64,000 bases of DNA. It comes from Sphingomonas caeni (GTDB taxonomy: Bacteria > Pseudomonadota > Alphaproteobacteria > Sphingomonadales > Sphingomonadaceae). The notes below the pieces were generated by a model. It did not search any database, was not told where the DNA came from, and saw nothing but the letters and a program-made list of their open reading frames with translations. The position numbers and the translations under genes were made by a program. The stretch spans positions 124,001 to 188,000 of the forward strand of contig NZ_JAPDOK010000003.1 of assembly GCF_026013415.1 (NCBI RefSeq), written 5' to 3'. Below, in pieces: positions 7,825 to 15,392 of this stretch (positions are counted from its first letter, which is position 1; each line of letters opens with the position of its first letter).

Positions 7825-8943
7825 TCACGCGAACGCCTTTTCGGCGAGCAGCCCGCGGCTGGCCAGGTTACGCATCAGGTCGCGGATGCCGAACTCCCAG
7901 GGGGCGGCGTCCTTCGAGGTGGTGACGCGGTTGACCAGCTTGCCGAGCTTGGGGGTCGAGATCGCGACGGTATCGCCGATCTTGTGGGTGAAGCCGCGGC
8001 CGGGATGGTCGCGGTCCTGGATCGGCGCGAAGAGGGTGCCGCAGAACAGCACGAAGCCGTCCGGATATTGATGCTCGCTCATCGTCTGGCGGACCAGCTC
8101 GGTCGGATCGCGGCTGATCTGGCTCATCTTGTTGGTGCCCTCGAGCCGGTAATTGTCGGTGCCCTCGATCACCAGGTCGATCGTCGCGGTGCGGACATCG
8201 TCCATCGTGAAGTTGTTGTCGAACACGCGGATGAACGGCCCCAGCGCAGTCGAGGCGTTATTGTCCTTGGCCTTGCCGAGGAGAAGCGCGGAACGGCCTT
8301 CGATGTCGCGCAGGTTGACGTCGTTGCCGAGCGTCGCGCCGACGATGTTGCCGTCGCTTGTGACGACCATCACCACTTCGGGCTCGGGATTGTTCCAGTC
8401 GCTGTTCGAGCGCACGCCGACATCGGCGCCCCAGCCCACTGCGGAGAGCACCGGTCCCTTGGTGAACACCTCGGCATCGGGGCCGATCGCGACCTCGAGA
8501 TATTGCGACCACATGCCCGCCTCGATCAGCGCGGCCTTGAGCGTCGCGGCCTCCTCGCTACCGGGAACGACCTCGCGGATCGAGCCGACCTTGGCTTCCA
8601 GCTCGCCGCGGATCTCGTTGGCCTTGGCCGAATCGCCGCGCGCCCGCTCCTCGATCACGCGCTCGATCGCCGAAACCGCGAAGGTGACGCCCGCCGCCTT
8701 GATGCATTGCAGATCGACCGGCGCGAGCAGGCGCGGCTGGCCGGGTGCATTGAGCGCGCTCACATCGCACAGCGCGCGGCCCGTCACCGAGGCGAGGTCG
8801 TCGCGTTCGAGCAGGTCGGCAACCGTGGGTGCCGTCGCGGAAACGTCATGGACGACGCCGTCGCGGACGATGACCGGGGTAGGGCCTGCATCGAGCAGGA
8901 CGCGACCGATCAGTATCGCCTGTCCATGATCGGACGGCAGCAT
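7825..8943 (-). CDS. xylX: 2-keto-3-deoxy-xylonate dehydratase (FAH family)
   Basis: 372-residue fumarylacetoacetate hydrolase-like protein that resembles Caulobacter XylX, which dehydrates 2-keto-3-deoxy-D-xylonate to alpha-ketoglutarate semialdehyde. Characteristic stretches are LLAPVDLQCIKAAGVTFAVS, WNNPEPEVVMVV (metal-binding Glu pair), GNDVNLRDIEGRSALLLGKA and FAPIQDRDHPGRGFTHKIGD. A longer frame reaches 9027, but its first 28 codons run over the two operators and lack family similarity, so I place the start at the ATG at 8943. First gene of xylXBC. The next enzyme, the semialdehyde dehydrogenase, is not in the window. Confidence 0.88.
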   Translation of the reverse strand: MLPSDHGQAILIGRVLLDAGPTPVIVRDGVVHDVSATAPTVADLLERDDLASVTGRALCDVSALNAPGQPRLLAPVDLQCIKAAGVTFAVSAIERVIEERARGDSAKANEIRGELEAKVGSIREVVPGSEEAATLKAALIEAGMWSQYLEVAIGPDAEVFTKGPVLSAVGWGADVGVRSNSDWNNPEPEVVMVVTSDGNIVGATLGNDVNLRDIEGRSALLLGKAKDNNASTALGPFIRVFDNNFTMDDVRTATIDLVIEGTDNYRLEGTNKMSQISRDPTELVRQTMSEHQYPDGFVLFCGTLFAPIQDRDHPGRGFTHKIGDTVAISTPKLGKLVNRVTTSKDAAPWEFGIRDLMRNLASRGLLAEKAFA

Positions 8944-8949
8944 ATCCCC

Positions 8950-8963
8950 TGTAAACGCTTCCA
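8950..8963. promoter_or_regulatory. LacI-family operator, CcpA/cre-like type
   Basis: TGTAAACGCTTCCA fits the general LacI/GalR operator TGNAANCGNTTNCA at every fixed position. It lies 6 bp upstream of the xylX ATG, where a bound repressor would block transcription or early elongation. It differs in core from the second operator at 8995. Confidence 0.6.
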
Positions 8964-8994
8964 AGACCTCACTCGCCCAACGAAGTTTCTGCTT

Positions 8995-9034
8995 TGATAG
9001 CGCTACCATTCGGTCACGCGGGCCCAACTGTCAA
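8995..9034 (-). promoter_or_regulatory. xylX promoter with XylR-type operator
   Basis: TGATAGCGCTACCA (8995-9008) is a near-palindrome centred on AGCGCT, close to the operator known for the LacI-type repressor of the Caulobacter xylose operon. Upstream on the minus strand is a perfect -35 TTGACA (9029-9034); a 17-bp spacer puts the weak -10 inside or beside the operator, so a repressor would block RNA polymerase. No repressor gene is in the window. Confidence 0.72.
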
Positions 9035-9061
9035 GCCAGTGCCCCAACGGTGCCATCCAGA

Positions 9062-9724
9062 TCAGAGCGCCAAAAGTCTGAGGATTTCCGAGGCAATCTC
9101 CCCGGGCGGACGCATGACGCCATCGGCGCTGGCCCGCACGATCGCCCAGCGGCCGAGCAATCCGGCGGCGGCCATCGCCTCGTAATTGTTACGAACCCTC
9201 AGCTGGAGCGCGGCATCGGCCTCGTGCTCGTCATAGCTGCGCTCGGTATAGCTGCGCTGCGCCTTTTGCAGGATCATCGCGCGCGCCATCTCCCATGGCG
9301 TGTCGAGATAGATGGAGAGGGTAGGGAGGGGCAGCCCGAACTGCCCCGTTTCGAGACCCGCAATCCATTCCATCATCTCCCGCGCCTCGGCGTCGGGCAG
9401 CTTGGCCGCCTGATAGGCCATGTTCGAGGCGATATAGCGGTCGAAGATCACCACGTCGTGGTTCGCTGCCGCCTCGAGGATCGCCCCGCGCCACTCGAGC
9501 CGGTCGAGCGCGTAGAGCACCGCGGCGGCCTGGGGCGTTACCGGCACCGGCAGCTCGCCGGCAAGGAAGCGCCCGATCGTCACCCCGCCTACCGTATTGC
9601 CATACTGGGGAAAGGCGATGACGGCCGCGCTCCGGCCCTCCGCTACGATCGCCTCGGCCAGCGTCCGCGCGGTGGTGGCCTTGCCGGCGCCGTCCGCGCC
9701 TTCGATCGCCACGAGAATTGCCAC
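9062..9724 (-). CDS. tmk: Thymidylate kinase-like nucleotide kinase
   Basis: 220 residues. The P-loop GADGAGKATTARTL is at residues 9-22, the substrate-binding DRY (FDRYIASN) near 97, and a LID-like Gln/Arg-rich stretch QKAQRSYTERSYDEH near 153. It would phosphorylate dTMP to dTDP with ATP. The GTG start at 9724 has AGGGA upstream. It is the gene before xylX on the same strand, but the 118-bp gap carries the xyl promoter, so they are probably separate units. It is somewhat unlike the classical tmk found beside holB, so a second or related deoxynucleotide kinase is possible. Confidence 0.75.
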   Translation of the reverse strand: MAILVAIEGADGAGKATTARTLAEAIVAEGRSAAVIAFPQYGNTVGGVTIGRFLAGELPVPVTPQAAAVLYALDRLEWRGAILEAAANHDVVIFDRYIASNMAYQAAKLPDAEAREMMEWIAGLETGQFGLPLPTLSIYLDTPWEMARAMILQKAQRSYTERSYDEHEADAALQLRVRNNYEAMAAAGLLGRWAIVRASADGVMRPPGEIASEILRLLAL

Positions 9725-9945
9725 TGATCTTCCCTCCGCAAGGCCCGTTACCGGCCCTCCTAGGCACGCCGCTCCGGCTTGTCACGGGCGCCGGACGACT
9801 ACGTACGGGGACAAGACCGGAGGTGCCGCGCAAGGGCCTTCTAATCATCATCGCCGTAATGATCGGGGCGTGGCGACCGGGCATCGCTCGAACGATCCCC
9901 TCGGGGCGGTGTCCGGTTCCACGCGTATCGAGTGGAAAGGTTGTG

Positions 9946-10323
9946 ATGGCCGCGCAGGCGATCCTGGTTGTTGTCGTCGTCCGTGACTCGGGGCTGCGTA
10001 GCGCCCTGGCCGCACACCTTTCTCTCGATGGCCTCGACCTGCTCACCGCCAGCGGCATCGGCTATGGCCTGCTCGGCAGCAGCATGATCCGCGAGCCGAG
10101 CGTGCTCGTGATCGACGAAGGCGTGATTCCCTGCGACGCCGAACGCTGGATCGAGACGCAGCGGAGTCTCGGCAACTGGCGCCATCTCGTGGTGGTCAAC
10201 GGCATCACCCCCACGCCGGTGAACGGCGCGGAATGGCTCATCCGCATCTCGCACCGCAACTCGCGCGAGATACTGTCCGAACTCCTCGCCGACTGGGTGA
10301 AAGACGAGTCTCGCGCTAGGTAA
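9946..10323 (+). CDS. Receiver-like single-domain protein, paralogue 1
   Basis: 125 residues, unrecognised by name. The order of hydrophobic strands and helices is that of a response-regulator receiver: AILVVVVVRDSG (strand 1), RSALAAHLSLDGLDLL (helix 1/strand 2), PSVLVIDEGVIP (strand 3, Asp where the phospho-acceptor sits), HLVVVNGI and WLIRIS. The usual acidic pair in strand 1 and the strand-5 lysine are missing, so it is atypical. The next gene is a clear paralogue. Close to a FixJ/PAS-kinase pair, so it may tune that system. I chose the ATG at 9946 over an upstream start that would add a low-complexity 76-residue extension. The 221-base gap before it (9725-9945) shows no other feature. 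Confidence 0.6.
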   Translation: MAAQAILVVVVVRDSGLRSALAAHLSLDGLDLLTASGIGYGLLGSSMIREPSVLVIDEGVIPCDAERWIETQRSLGNWRHLVVVNGITPTPVNGAEWLIRISHRNSREILSELLADWVKDESRAR

Positions 10324-10400
10324 AAACCCTTAGGCGCAGGCCGGGCGACCGCTCCCTACCTTCCACGGGCCGCCAATCGGCCGGTTTTCGGGGAAGGCGC

Positions 10401-10775
10401 GTGAGCACAAGCGAGTTCTTGCTGGTCCTGGCTGCTCGCGAAATGGGCTTTCGCAGCACGTTGGCGGCGCGACTCACCATGGCCGGCGCGAACCTGCTCA
10501 CCACCAACGATGTCGAGGATCCAGGGCTCGCGCGCAGCGTCCATGGCCCTGCCGTGCTGATCGTCGATGAGGCGCTGCTTGCCGACCGCTCGCCCGAATG
10601 GCTCCAGGCGCTGCTGGCGGTGCCGCAATGGCTGAAGGTGATCGTCCTGGGAGACGGGCGTGCTGAAGGTGCCGACGAACGGCTGATCTATATCAAGTCG
10701 GACACGGCGGTCAGGACCATCTCCGCGCTCATCCCTCAGTGGCAGGCCGAAGCCTCCGGGATGGCGCGGGCCTGA
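10401..10775 (+). CDS. Receiver-like single-domain protein, paralogue 2
   Basis: 124 residues starting at GTG 10401 with GGGGAAGG upstream. It aligns by eye with the preceding protein: FLLVLAAREMGFRSTLAARL, then GANLLTTNDV, PAVLIVDEALL (Asp at the acceptor position), WLKVIVLGDG and LIYIKSD. Unlike paralogue 1 it keeps a lysine in strand 5 (YIKSD). No output domain. It ends 4 bp before the stop of the convergent fixJ-like gene. Possibly an adaptor or phosphate sink for the neighbouring two-component system; this is inference. Confidence 0.6.
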   Translation: MSTSEFLLVLAAREMGFRSTLAARLTMAGANLLTTNDVEDPGLARSVHGPAVLIVDEALLADRSPEWLQALLAVPQWLKVIVLGDGRAEGADERLIYIKSDTAVRTISALIPQWQAEASGMARA

Positions 10776-10779
10776 ACCG

Positions 10780-11394
10780 TTAGTCCTTGGGGAACAACCC
10801 CGCCGCGAAGGCGACGCGAAGCGCTTCGGAAAGGCTGCGCACCTCGAGCTTCTCCATCAGGTTCGCCCGGTAGATTTCCACCGTGCGCGGGCTGATATCG
10901 AGCTCATAGGCGATGACCTTGTTCGAGCGCCCTTCGATCAGCCCCTTGAGCACGTCGGTCTCGCGCGGGGAAAGCCGGGCGATCTTCGCCGAGGCCTGGT
11001 CGACGCGCGCCGCCGCATCCGTATCCGCCTCCAGCCGCGCGAACGCGCCGTCGACGACCTGCATCAGCTGGTCGGCCTCATAGGGCTTCTCGATGAAGTC
11101 GAGCGCACCCGCCTTCATCGCCTGAACGGCAAGGCCCACATTGCCCTGCCCGGTCAGGATGATCGGTACGAAGGTGCCGTTGCCGTCCAGCGTATGCAGC
11201 ACATCGAGCCCGCTGGCGCCGGGCATATGGAAGTCCAGCAGCAGCACGCCGCTATCAAGCTCCTTCGCCTCCGCCAGGAAGGCATCGCCGGAGCGGTAAC
11301 TACGGATGACGAGATCAGCCCTTACGGAAAGCAGACTGTGCAGAGACGCCCGGACGGCATCGTCATCGTCGACGATATATATTGTTCTTGTCAT
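10780..11394 (-). CDS. FixJ/NarL-type response regulator
   Basis: 204 residues. Receiver 1-120 has the acidic pocket IVDDDD, phospho-acceptor Asp54 in LLLDFHMPG, Thr in ILTGQG and Lys in FIEKPYE. The LuxR-type helix-turn-helix (about 140-200) shows LSPRETDVLKGLIEGRSNKV and ISPRTVEIYRANLMEKL, typical of FixJ. Its start overlaps the end of the kinase gene by 4 bp, so the pair is translationally coupled. Its first ~150 bases are part of a block with lower GC than the surroundings (see findings). Confidence 0.92.
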   Translation of the reverse strand: MTRTIYIVDDDDAVRASLHSLLSVRADLVIRSYRSGDAFLAEAKELDSGVLLLDFHMPGASGLDVLHTLDGNGTFVPIILTGQGNVGLAVQAMKAGALDFIEKPYEADQLMQVVDGAFARLEADTDAAARVDQASAKIARLSPRETDVLKGLIEGRSNKVIAYELDISPRTVEIYRANLMEKLEVRSLSEALRVAFAAGLFPKD

Positions 11395-13796
11395 TCCACG
11401 CCCTCTCCCACGGCGGACAGGGTGAAGCGGAACGCTGCACCACCCTCAGGCCGATTCTCGGCGCTCATGGTCCCTCCGTGCGCTTCAATGATACGCTTGC
11501 TGATGGAAAGTCCAATACCCATTCCGTCACTATTTTCCTTTGTGTTGGTAAATCGGGAGAAAAGTTGTTTCAGTACAGGCTCGGCTATGCCCGGGCCGGT
11601 GTCTGCCACCTCAATTTCCACCATCTGATCGTCAATCTTGCGGGATGCGATGGTAATCTGCCGTTGTTCGCGCGGCAACGCACGTAATGCGTCCGTGGCA
11701 TTTCGTAAAAGATTAACCAACACCTGCTGAACTTGAATCCGGTCGGCGTAGATTTGTTGCGCCTTTGGATCGAGATCATAGACTACCCGGATTTGAAACT
11801 GCCCGGTACCCACCAAAACCAGTTCGACGGCGTCACGAATCGTTTGTTCTACCGACTCACTTTGCATTTCAACTTCACCACGCTCGGTAAATTCGCGTAA
11901 ACGCCGGATAATCTGGCCAGCGCGCTGGGTCTGCTCGCTTCCCATGCGCAGCAGATCGGCCACGCGCTCGTTCTGCTCGCCCCGGTCGAGCAGCATCCCC
12001 GCCGCGGCGAGGAAGTTGGAGGTGGCGCTCAGCGGCTGGTTGAGCTCGTGCGCCAGGTCGGCGGCCATCTCGCTCATCGCACTCTGGCGCGAGACATGCG
12101 CGAGGTCGCTGCTCAGCTCGCTGAGCCGCTCCTCCGAGGCGAGCCGTTCGGAGATATCGCGGAAGAACACCGTCAGCAGCGTCCGCCCGTCGACATGCGC
12201 CATCCCCGATCGCACCTCAAGCGGGAAGCGGCGGCCGTCGGCCGCCTCGCCCGCGGCGGGGACGCCCTGGCCCAGCGCCGCACCGCCATCGCCGGTGCGC
12301 AGGAAATATTTGAGCGCGGCGGCGTAGCGGTCGCGTTCGTCGGCGGGGGCGAGCATGGTGAAATAGCGGCCGAGGACGGCGGGGGCGCTATAACCCCACA
12401 GCTCCTCGGCGGCGGTGCTGAATTCGAGGATCGCGCCGTCCTCGTCGATCACCACCATCGCATCGGGTACGGTCTCGATGATCGAGCGGAGCTGCGCCTC
12501 GCGGCGGCGCAGCTCGGCCTCGCGCTGGTCGCGCTCGGTGACGTTCAGGATCACCCCGACGGTGCGCACCAGATTGCCCGCGTCATCGTAAAAGGCGCGC
12601 GACGATCCCTCGACCGAGCGGACATTGCCGTTGGCTTCGCGGAACCGGTAGCGATAGCTGAACCGGTCGGCGCGTTCGGCAACCGCGCGCGCCACCGTAT
12701 CGAGCATCGGCTGCACGTCGCCGGGCTCGACCAGCGCCACCCAGCTGTCGAAATCGGGCATCGACCCGGGCTTGACGCCCAGCCTCTGCTCGGTGCCGGG
12801 CGACCAGGTATAGGCGCCGCTGGCGACGTCCCATTCGAACACCCCCAGCTCGTGCGCCGCGGTGGCGGTGTTGAGCCGCTCCTCGCTCTTGCGCAGGTCG
12901 TCGAGTGTCTGCAGCAGCGCCGATTGCTCGCGCCCGACCCGCGTCACCGCCCAATAGGCAACCAACGCGACGAGCAGGATGTTGAGAAACATCACCAGCA
13001 CCTTGCTGCCGAGTGGCGACAGCAGGTCGGCGGGCTCGATCAGCACCTCGAGCACCGAGGGGAGCACCGGAAGGAGCAGCGCGGTGGGCAACAACAGCTG
13101 CATGATGCGCGTGTCGGTGCGGTTCGCGCTGAGCATCGTCACCCAGCCGAACCCGGCGTGCCAGAAGACATAGGCCATGGCGAGCGCGAGCGCGGTGATC
13201 GCCGAGGGGATCGAGATCGCATAGGCCTGGGACAGCGGATCGTCGGGCGCGGAGAAGAGCAGCAGGATCGTCGTCCCGATCGCCAGCCCCAGCGCGAGGC
13301 TGGAAACCAGCCCGGCAATCTCGTTGCGATTCCGGTGCGCGCGCGTCGAGGCGAAGCCGGCGACCACCAGCAGCGTGAAGATCGTGATCGGCGTGGTGCC
13401 CGGCCGCCCTGGATGCGGGAAGGAATATTGGGTGATCGCATCGGGGAAGAGCAGCCGGTCGAACCCGAAATCGACCTCGAAGAACGTTTCCGCGAACGAG
13501 GCGACCGCGAGCAGCAGCGGCGCCGCCCAGAACAGGCGCGCGGCGCGGTATCGCCCGGCGATCGCGGCGAGGAAGCCGAGCGACAGCGCGACATAGCCGA
13601 GCGCGGTGAGCGGCCAGACCGGCCGGCTCTCGACCCCGAAGCCGCGCAGCCCGGGGCTGTGGAACACCCATCCCGAGAAAGCGAGCAGGCTGGCGAACCC
13701 GGCGAGGGCCGCGAAGCCGGTCGCGACCCGCTTCGTCATGGGCATGTCGCGCAGCCCCAGCGCCTCGACGATCGTCCCCGTTCGCAACAAACACAC
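11391..13796 (-). CDS. Membrane PAS-domain sensor histidine kinase (FixL-like class)
   Basis: 801 residues from a GTG start; an in-frame ATG at 13745 would give 784. The N-terminal ~290 residues are a MASE-like block of about eight membrane helices. Two PAS domains follow: HELGVFEWDVASGAYTWSPG (about 315-430) and SIIETVPDAMVVIDEDGAIL (about 440-560). The HisKA box is DLAHELNQPLSATSNFLAA with the phosphorylated His. The HATPase_c domain shows NLLRNATDAL (N box), DTGPGIAE and MGIGLSISKRIIEAHGG. No haem-binding signature is evident, so oxygen sensing should not be assumed. The last ~150 codons (11480-11935) are AT-rich compared with the rest. Confidence 0.9.
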   Translation of the reverse strand: MCLLRTGTIVEALGLRDMPMTKRVATGFAALAGFASLLAFSGWVFHSPGLRGFGVESRPVWPLTALGYVALSLGFLAAIAGRYRAARLFWAAPLLLAVASFAETFFEVDFGFDRLLFPDAITQYSFPHPGRPGTTPITIFTLLVVAGFASTRAHRNRNEIAGLVSSLALGLAIGTTILLLFSAPDDPLSQAYAISIPSAITALALAMAYVFWHAGFGWVTMLSANRTDTRIMQLLLPTALLLPVLPSVLEVLIEPADLLSPLGSKVLVMFLNILLVALVAYWAVTRVGREQSALLQTLDDLRKSEERLNTATAAHELGVFEWDVASGAYTWSPGTEQRLGVKPGSMPDFDSWVALVEPGDVQPMLDTVARAVAERADRFSYRYRFREANGNVRSVEGSSRAFYDDAGNLVRTVGVILNVTERDQREAELRRREAQLRSIIETVPDAMVVIDEDGAILEFSTAAEELWGYSAPAVLGRYFTMLAPADERDRYAAALKYFLRTGDGGAALGQGVPAAGEAADGRRFPLEVRSGMAHVDGRTLLTVFFRDISERLASEERLSELSSDLAHVSRQSAMSEMAADLAHELNQPLSATSNFLAAAGMLLDRGEQNERVADLLRMGSEQTQRAGQIIRRLREFTERGEVEMQSESVEQTIRDAVELVLVGTGQFQIRVVYDLDPKAQQIYADRIQVQQVLVNLLRNATDALRALPREQRQITIASRKIDDQMVEIEVADTGPGIAEPVLKQLFSRFTNTKENSDGMGIGLSISKRIIEAHGGTMSAENRPEGGAAFRFTLSAVGEGVE

Positions 13797-13970
13797 CTCG
13801 GCCTGCCTTTGGCCCGGACCTGTGTAGTGGGACGGGTTTCAAAAGGAAATCCAGCTTCGTGCGCACAATGCGGTTCGCACCATCTTGCCAAAGCCCGCGC
13901 GGCCCGCGATCACTGTCCGCATGCGGCGCTTTCCGGCGCCTGACAGCATCAACGGGAAGGGGACACCCGC

Positions 13971-15392
13971 GTGATTCGAACATTTCTCATGCTGGGCGCG
14001 GCAACCGCGCTCGCGGGTTGCGCCATGGGCGGCACGACCCCCACCCAATCGGCCTCTTCGGAACCCGCGGCCAAGGGCCCCGGCCACAACAAGGGCTATA
14101 ACCACGACCCTTACCCCTCGACCTACAAGCCCTATCCGGGCGTGCCGACCCTGGTGACCAACGTCACCATCTTCGACGGCGAGGGCGGACGGATCGACAA
14201 GGGCGCGGTGCTGTTCCGCGACGGCAAGATCGTCGCGGCGGGAACCGACCTGAAGCCCGAACCCGGCGTCACCGTGATCGACGGCACCGGCAAATATCTC
14301 ACCCCCGGCATCATCGATATCCACAGCCATCTCGGCGACTATCCGAGCCCCGGCGTCCAGGCGCATTCGGACGGCAACGAGGCGACCGGTCCCGTCACCG
14401 CCGAGGTCTGGGCCGAGCACAGCGTCTGGCCGCAGGACCCCGGCTTCGGCCGCGCGCTCGTCAATGGCGGCGTCACCACGCTCCAGATCCTGCCCGGCTC
14501 GGCTAATCTGTTCGGCGGCCGCTCGGTCGTCGTGAAGAATGTCTATGCCCGCACCGAGCAGGCGATGAAATTCCCCGGCGCGCCCTATGGCCTCAAAATG
14601 GCGTGCGGCGAGAACCCGAAGCGCGTCTATGGCCAGCGCCAGCGCATGCCTTCCACCCGCATGGGCAACATCGCGGTCGATCGCGCGACCTGGGCCAAGG
14701 CGGTCGAATATGACCGCAAATGGGATAAATATGAGGAAAAGGGCGGCGAGGCCCCCACGCGCGACCTCCAGATGGATACGCTGCGCGGCGTGCTCGACGG
14801 CGAGATCCTCGTCCAGAACCATTGCTACCGCGCCGACGAAATGGCCATCGTCATGGATATGGCCAAGGAGTTCGGCTACCATGTCTCGGCGTTCCACCAC
14901 GCGGTGGAGGCCTACAAGATCACCGATCTGCTCAAGGCCAACAACACCTGCGCCGCGGTTTGGGCCGACTGGTGGGGCTTCAAGATGGAAGCCTATGACG
15001 CCATCGGCGAGAATCTCGCCATCCTCGAAAAGGAGGGCGTCTGCGCGATGATCCATTCGGACGATCAGAACGGCATCCAGCGCCTCAACCAGGAAATCGC
15101 CAAGGCGCGCATCTCGGGCATCCGCGCGGGCTTCCCGATCGCCGAGGAGACGGCCTGGAAATGGGTCGCGATCAACCCCGCCAAGGCGCTGGGGATCGCC
15201 GACCGCACCGGCAGCATCAAGCCCGGCAAGATGGCCGATCTGGTCCTGTGGAACGGCAATCCGTTCAGCGTCTACACGCGGCCCCAGATGGTGTGGGTCG
15301 ACGGGGCGTTGCTCTACGACATGAACAATCCGAAGCTGCGGCCGGTCTCCGATTTCGAGCTGGGCCAGCCGGGCGAGGGAGACGTGAAATGA
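13971..15392 (+). CDS. Amidohydrolase lipoprotein
   Basis: 473 residues with a lipoprotein signal peptide (MIRTFLMLGAATALAGC, lipobox LAGC) followed by a Gly/Pro-rich linker, then an amidohydrolase fold. VTIFDGEGGRIDKGAV is the N-terminal beta sandwich and GIIDIHSHLGDYPSP contains the HxH metal pair at the end of strand 1. SAFHHAVEAYKI is a later histidine site, IHSDDQNG the strand-8 aspartate, and GSIKPGKMADLVLW the C-terminal signature. It should hydrolyse an amide or cyclic amide outside the cytoplasm; substrate unknown. It overlaps the next amidohydrolase by 4 bp. The 174-base gap before it (13797-13970) is the divergent promoter region with the kinase; no clear boxes seen. Confidence 0.85.
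   Translation: MIRTFLMLGAATALAGCAMGGTTPTQSASSEPAAKGPGHNKGYNHDPYPSTYKPYPGVPTLVTNVTIFDGEGGRIDKGAVLFRDGKIVAAGTDLKPEPGVTVIDGTGKYLTPGIIDIHSHLGDYPSPGVQAHSDGNEATGPVTAEVWAEHSVWPQDPGFGRALVNGGVTTLQILPGSANLFGGRSVVVKNVYARTEQAMKFPGAPYGLKMACGENPKRVYGQRQRMPSTRMGNIAVDRATWAKAVEYDRKWDKYEEKGGEAPTRDLQMDTLRGVLDGEILVQNHCYRADEMAIVMDMAKEFGYHVSAFHHAVEAYKITDLLKANNTCAAVWADWWGFKMEAYDAIGENLAILEKEGVCAMIHSDDQNGIQRLNQEIAKARISGIRAGFPIAEETAWKWVAINPAKALGIADRTGSIKPGKMADLVLWNGNPFSVYTRPQMVWVDGALLYDMNNPKLRPVSDFELGQPGEGDVK

Noticed and set aside
8944..9027. Longer xylX start at 9027
   Set aside because: The extra 28 codons cover the operators and promoter and do not resemble the N-terminus of the family.
11391..13796. Calling the PAS kinase FixL with an oxygen-sensing haem
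   Set aside because: No haem-ligand pattern could be identified in either PAS domain; only the partner type (FixJ) is certain.
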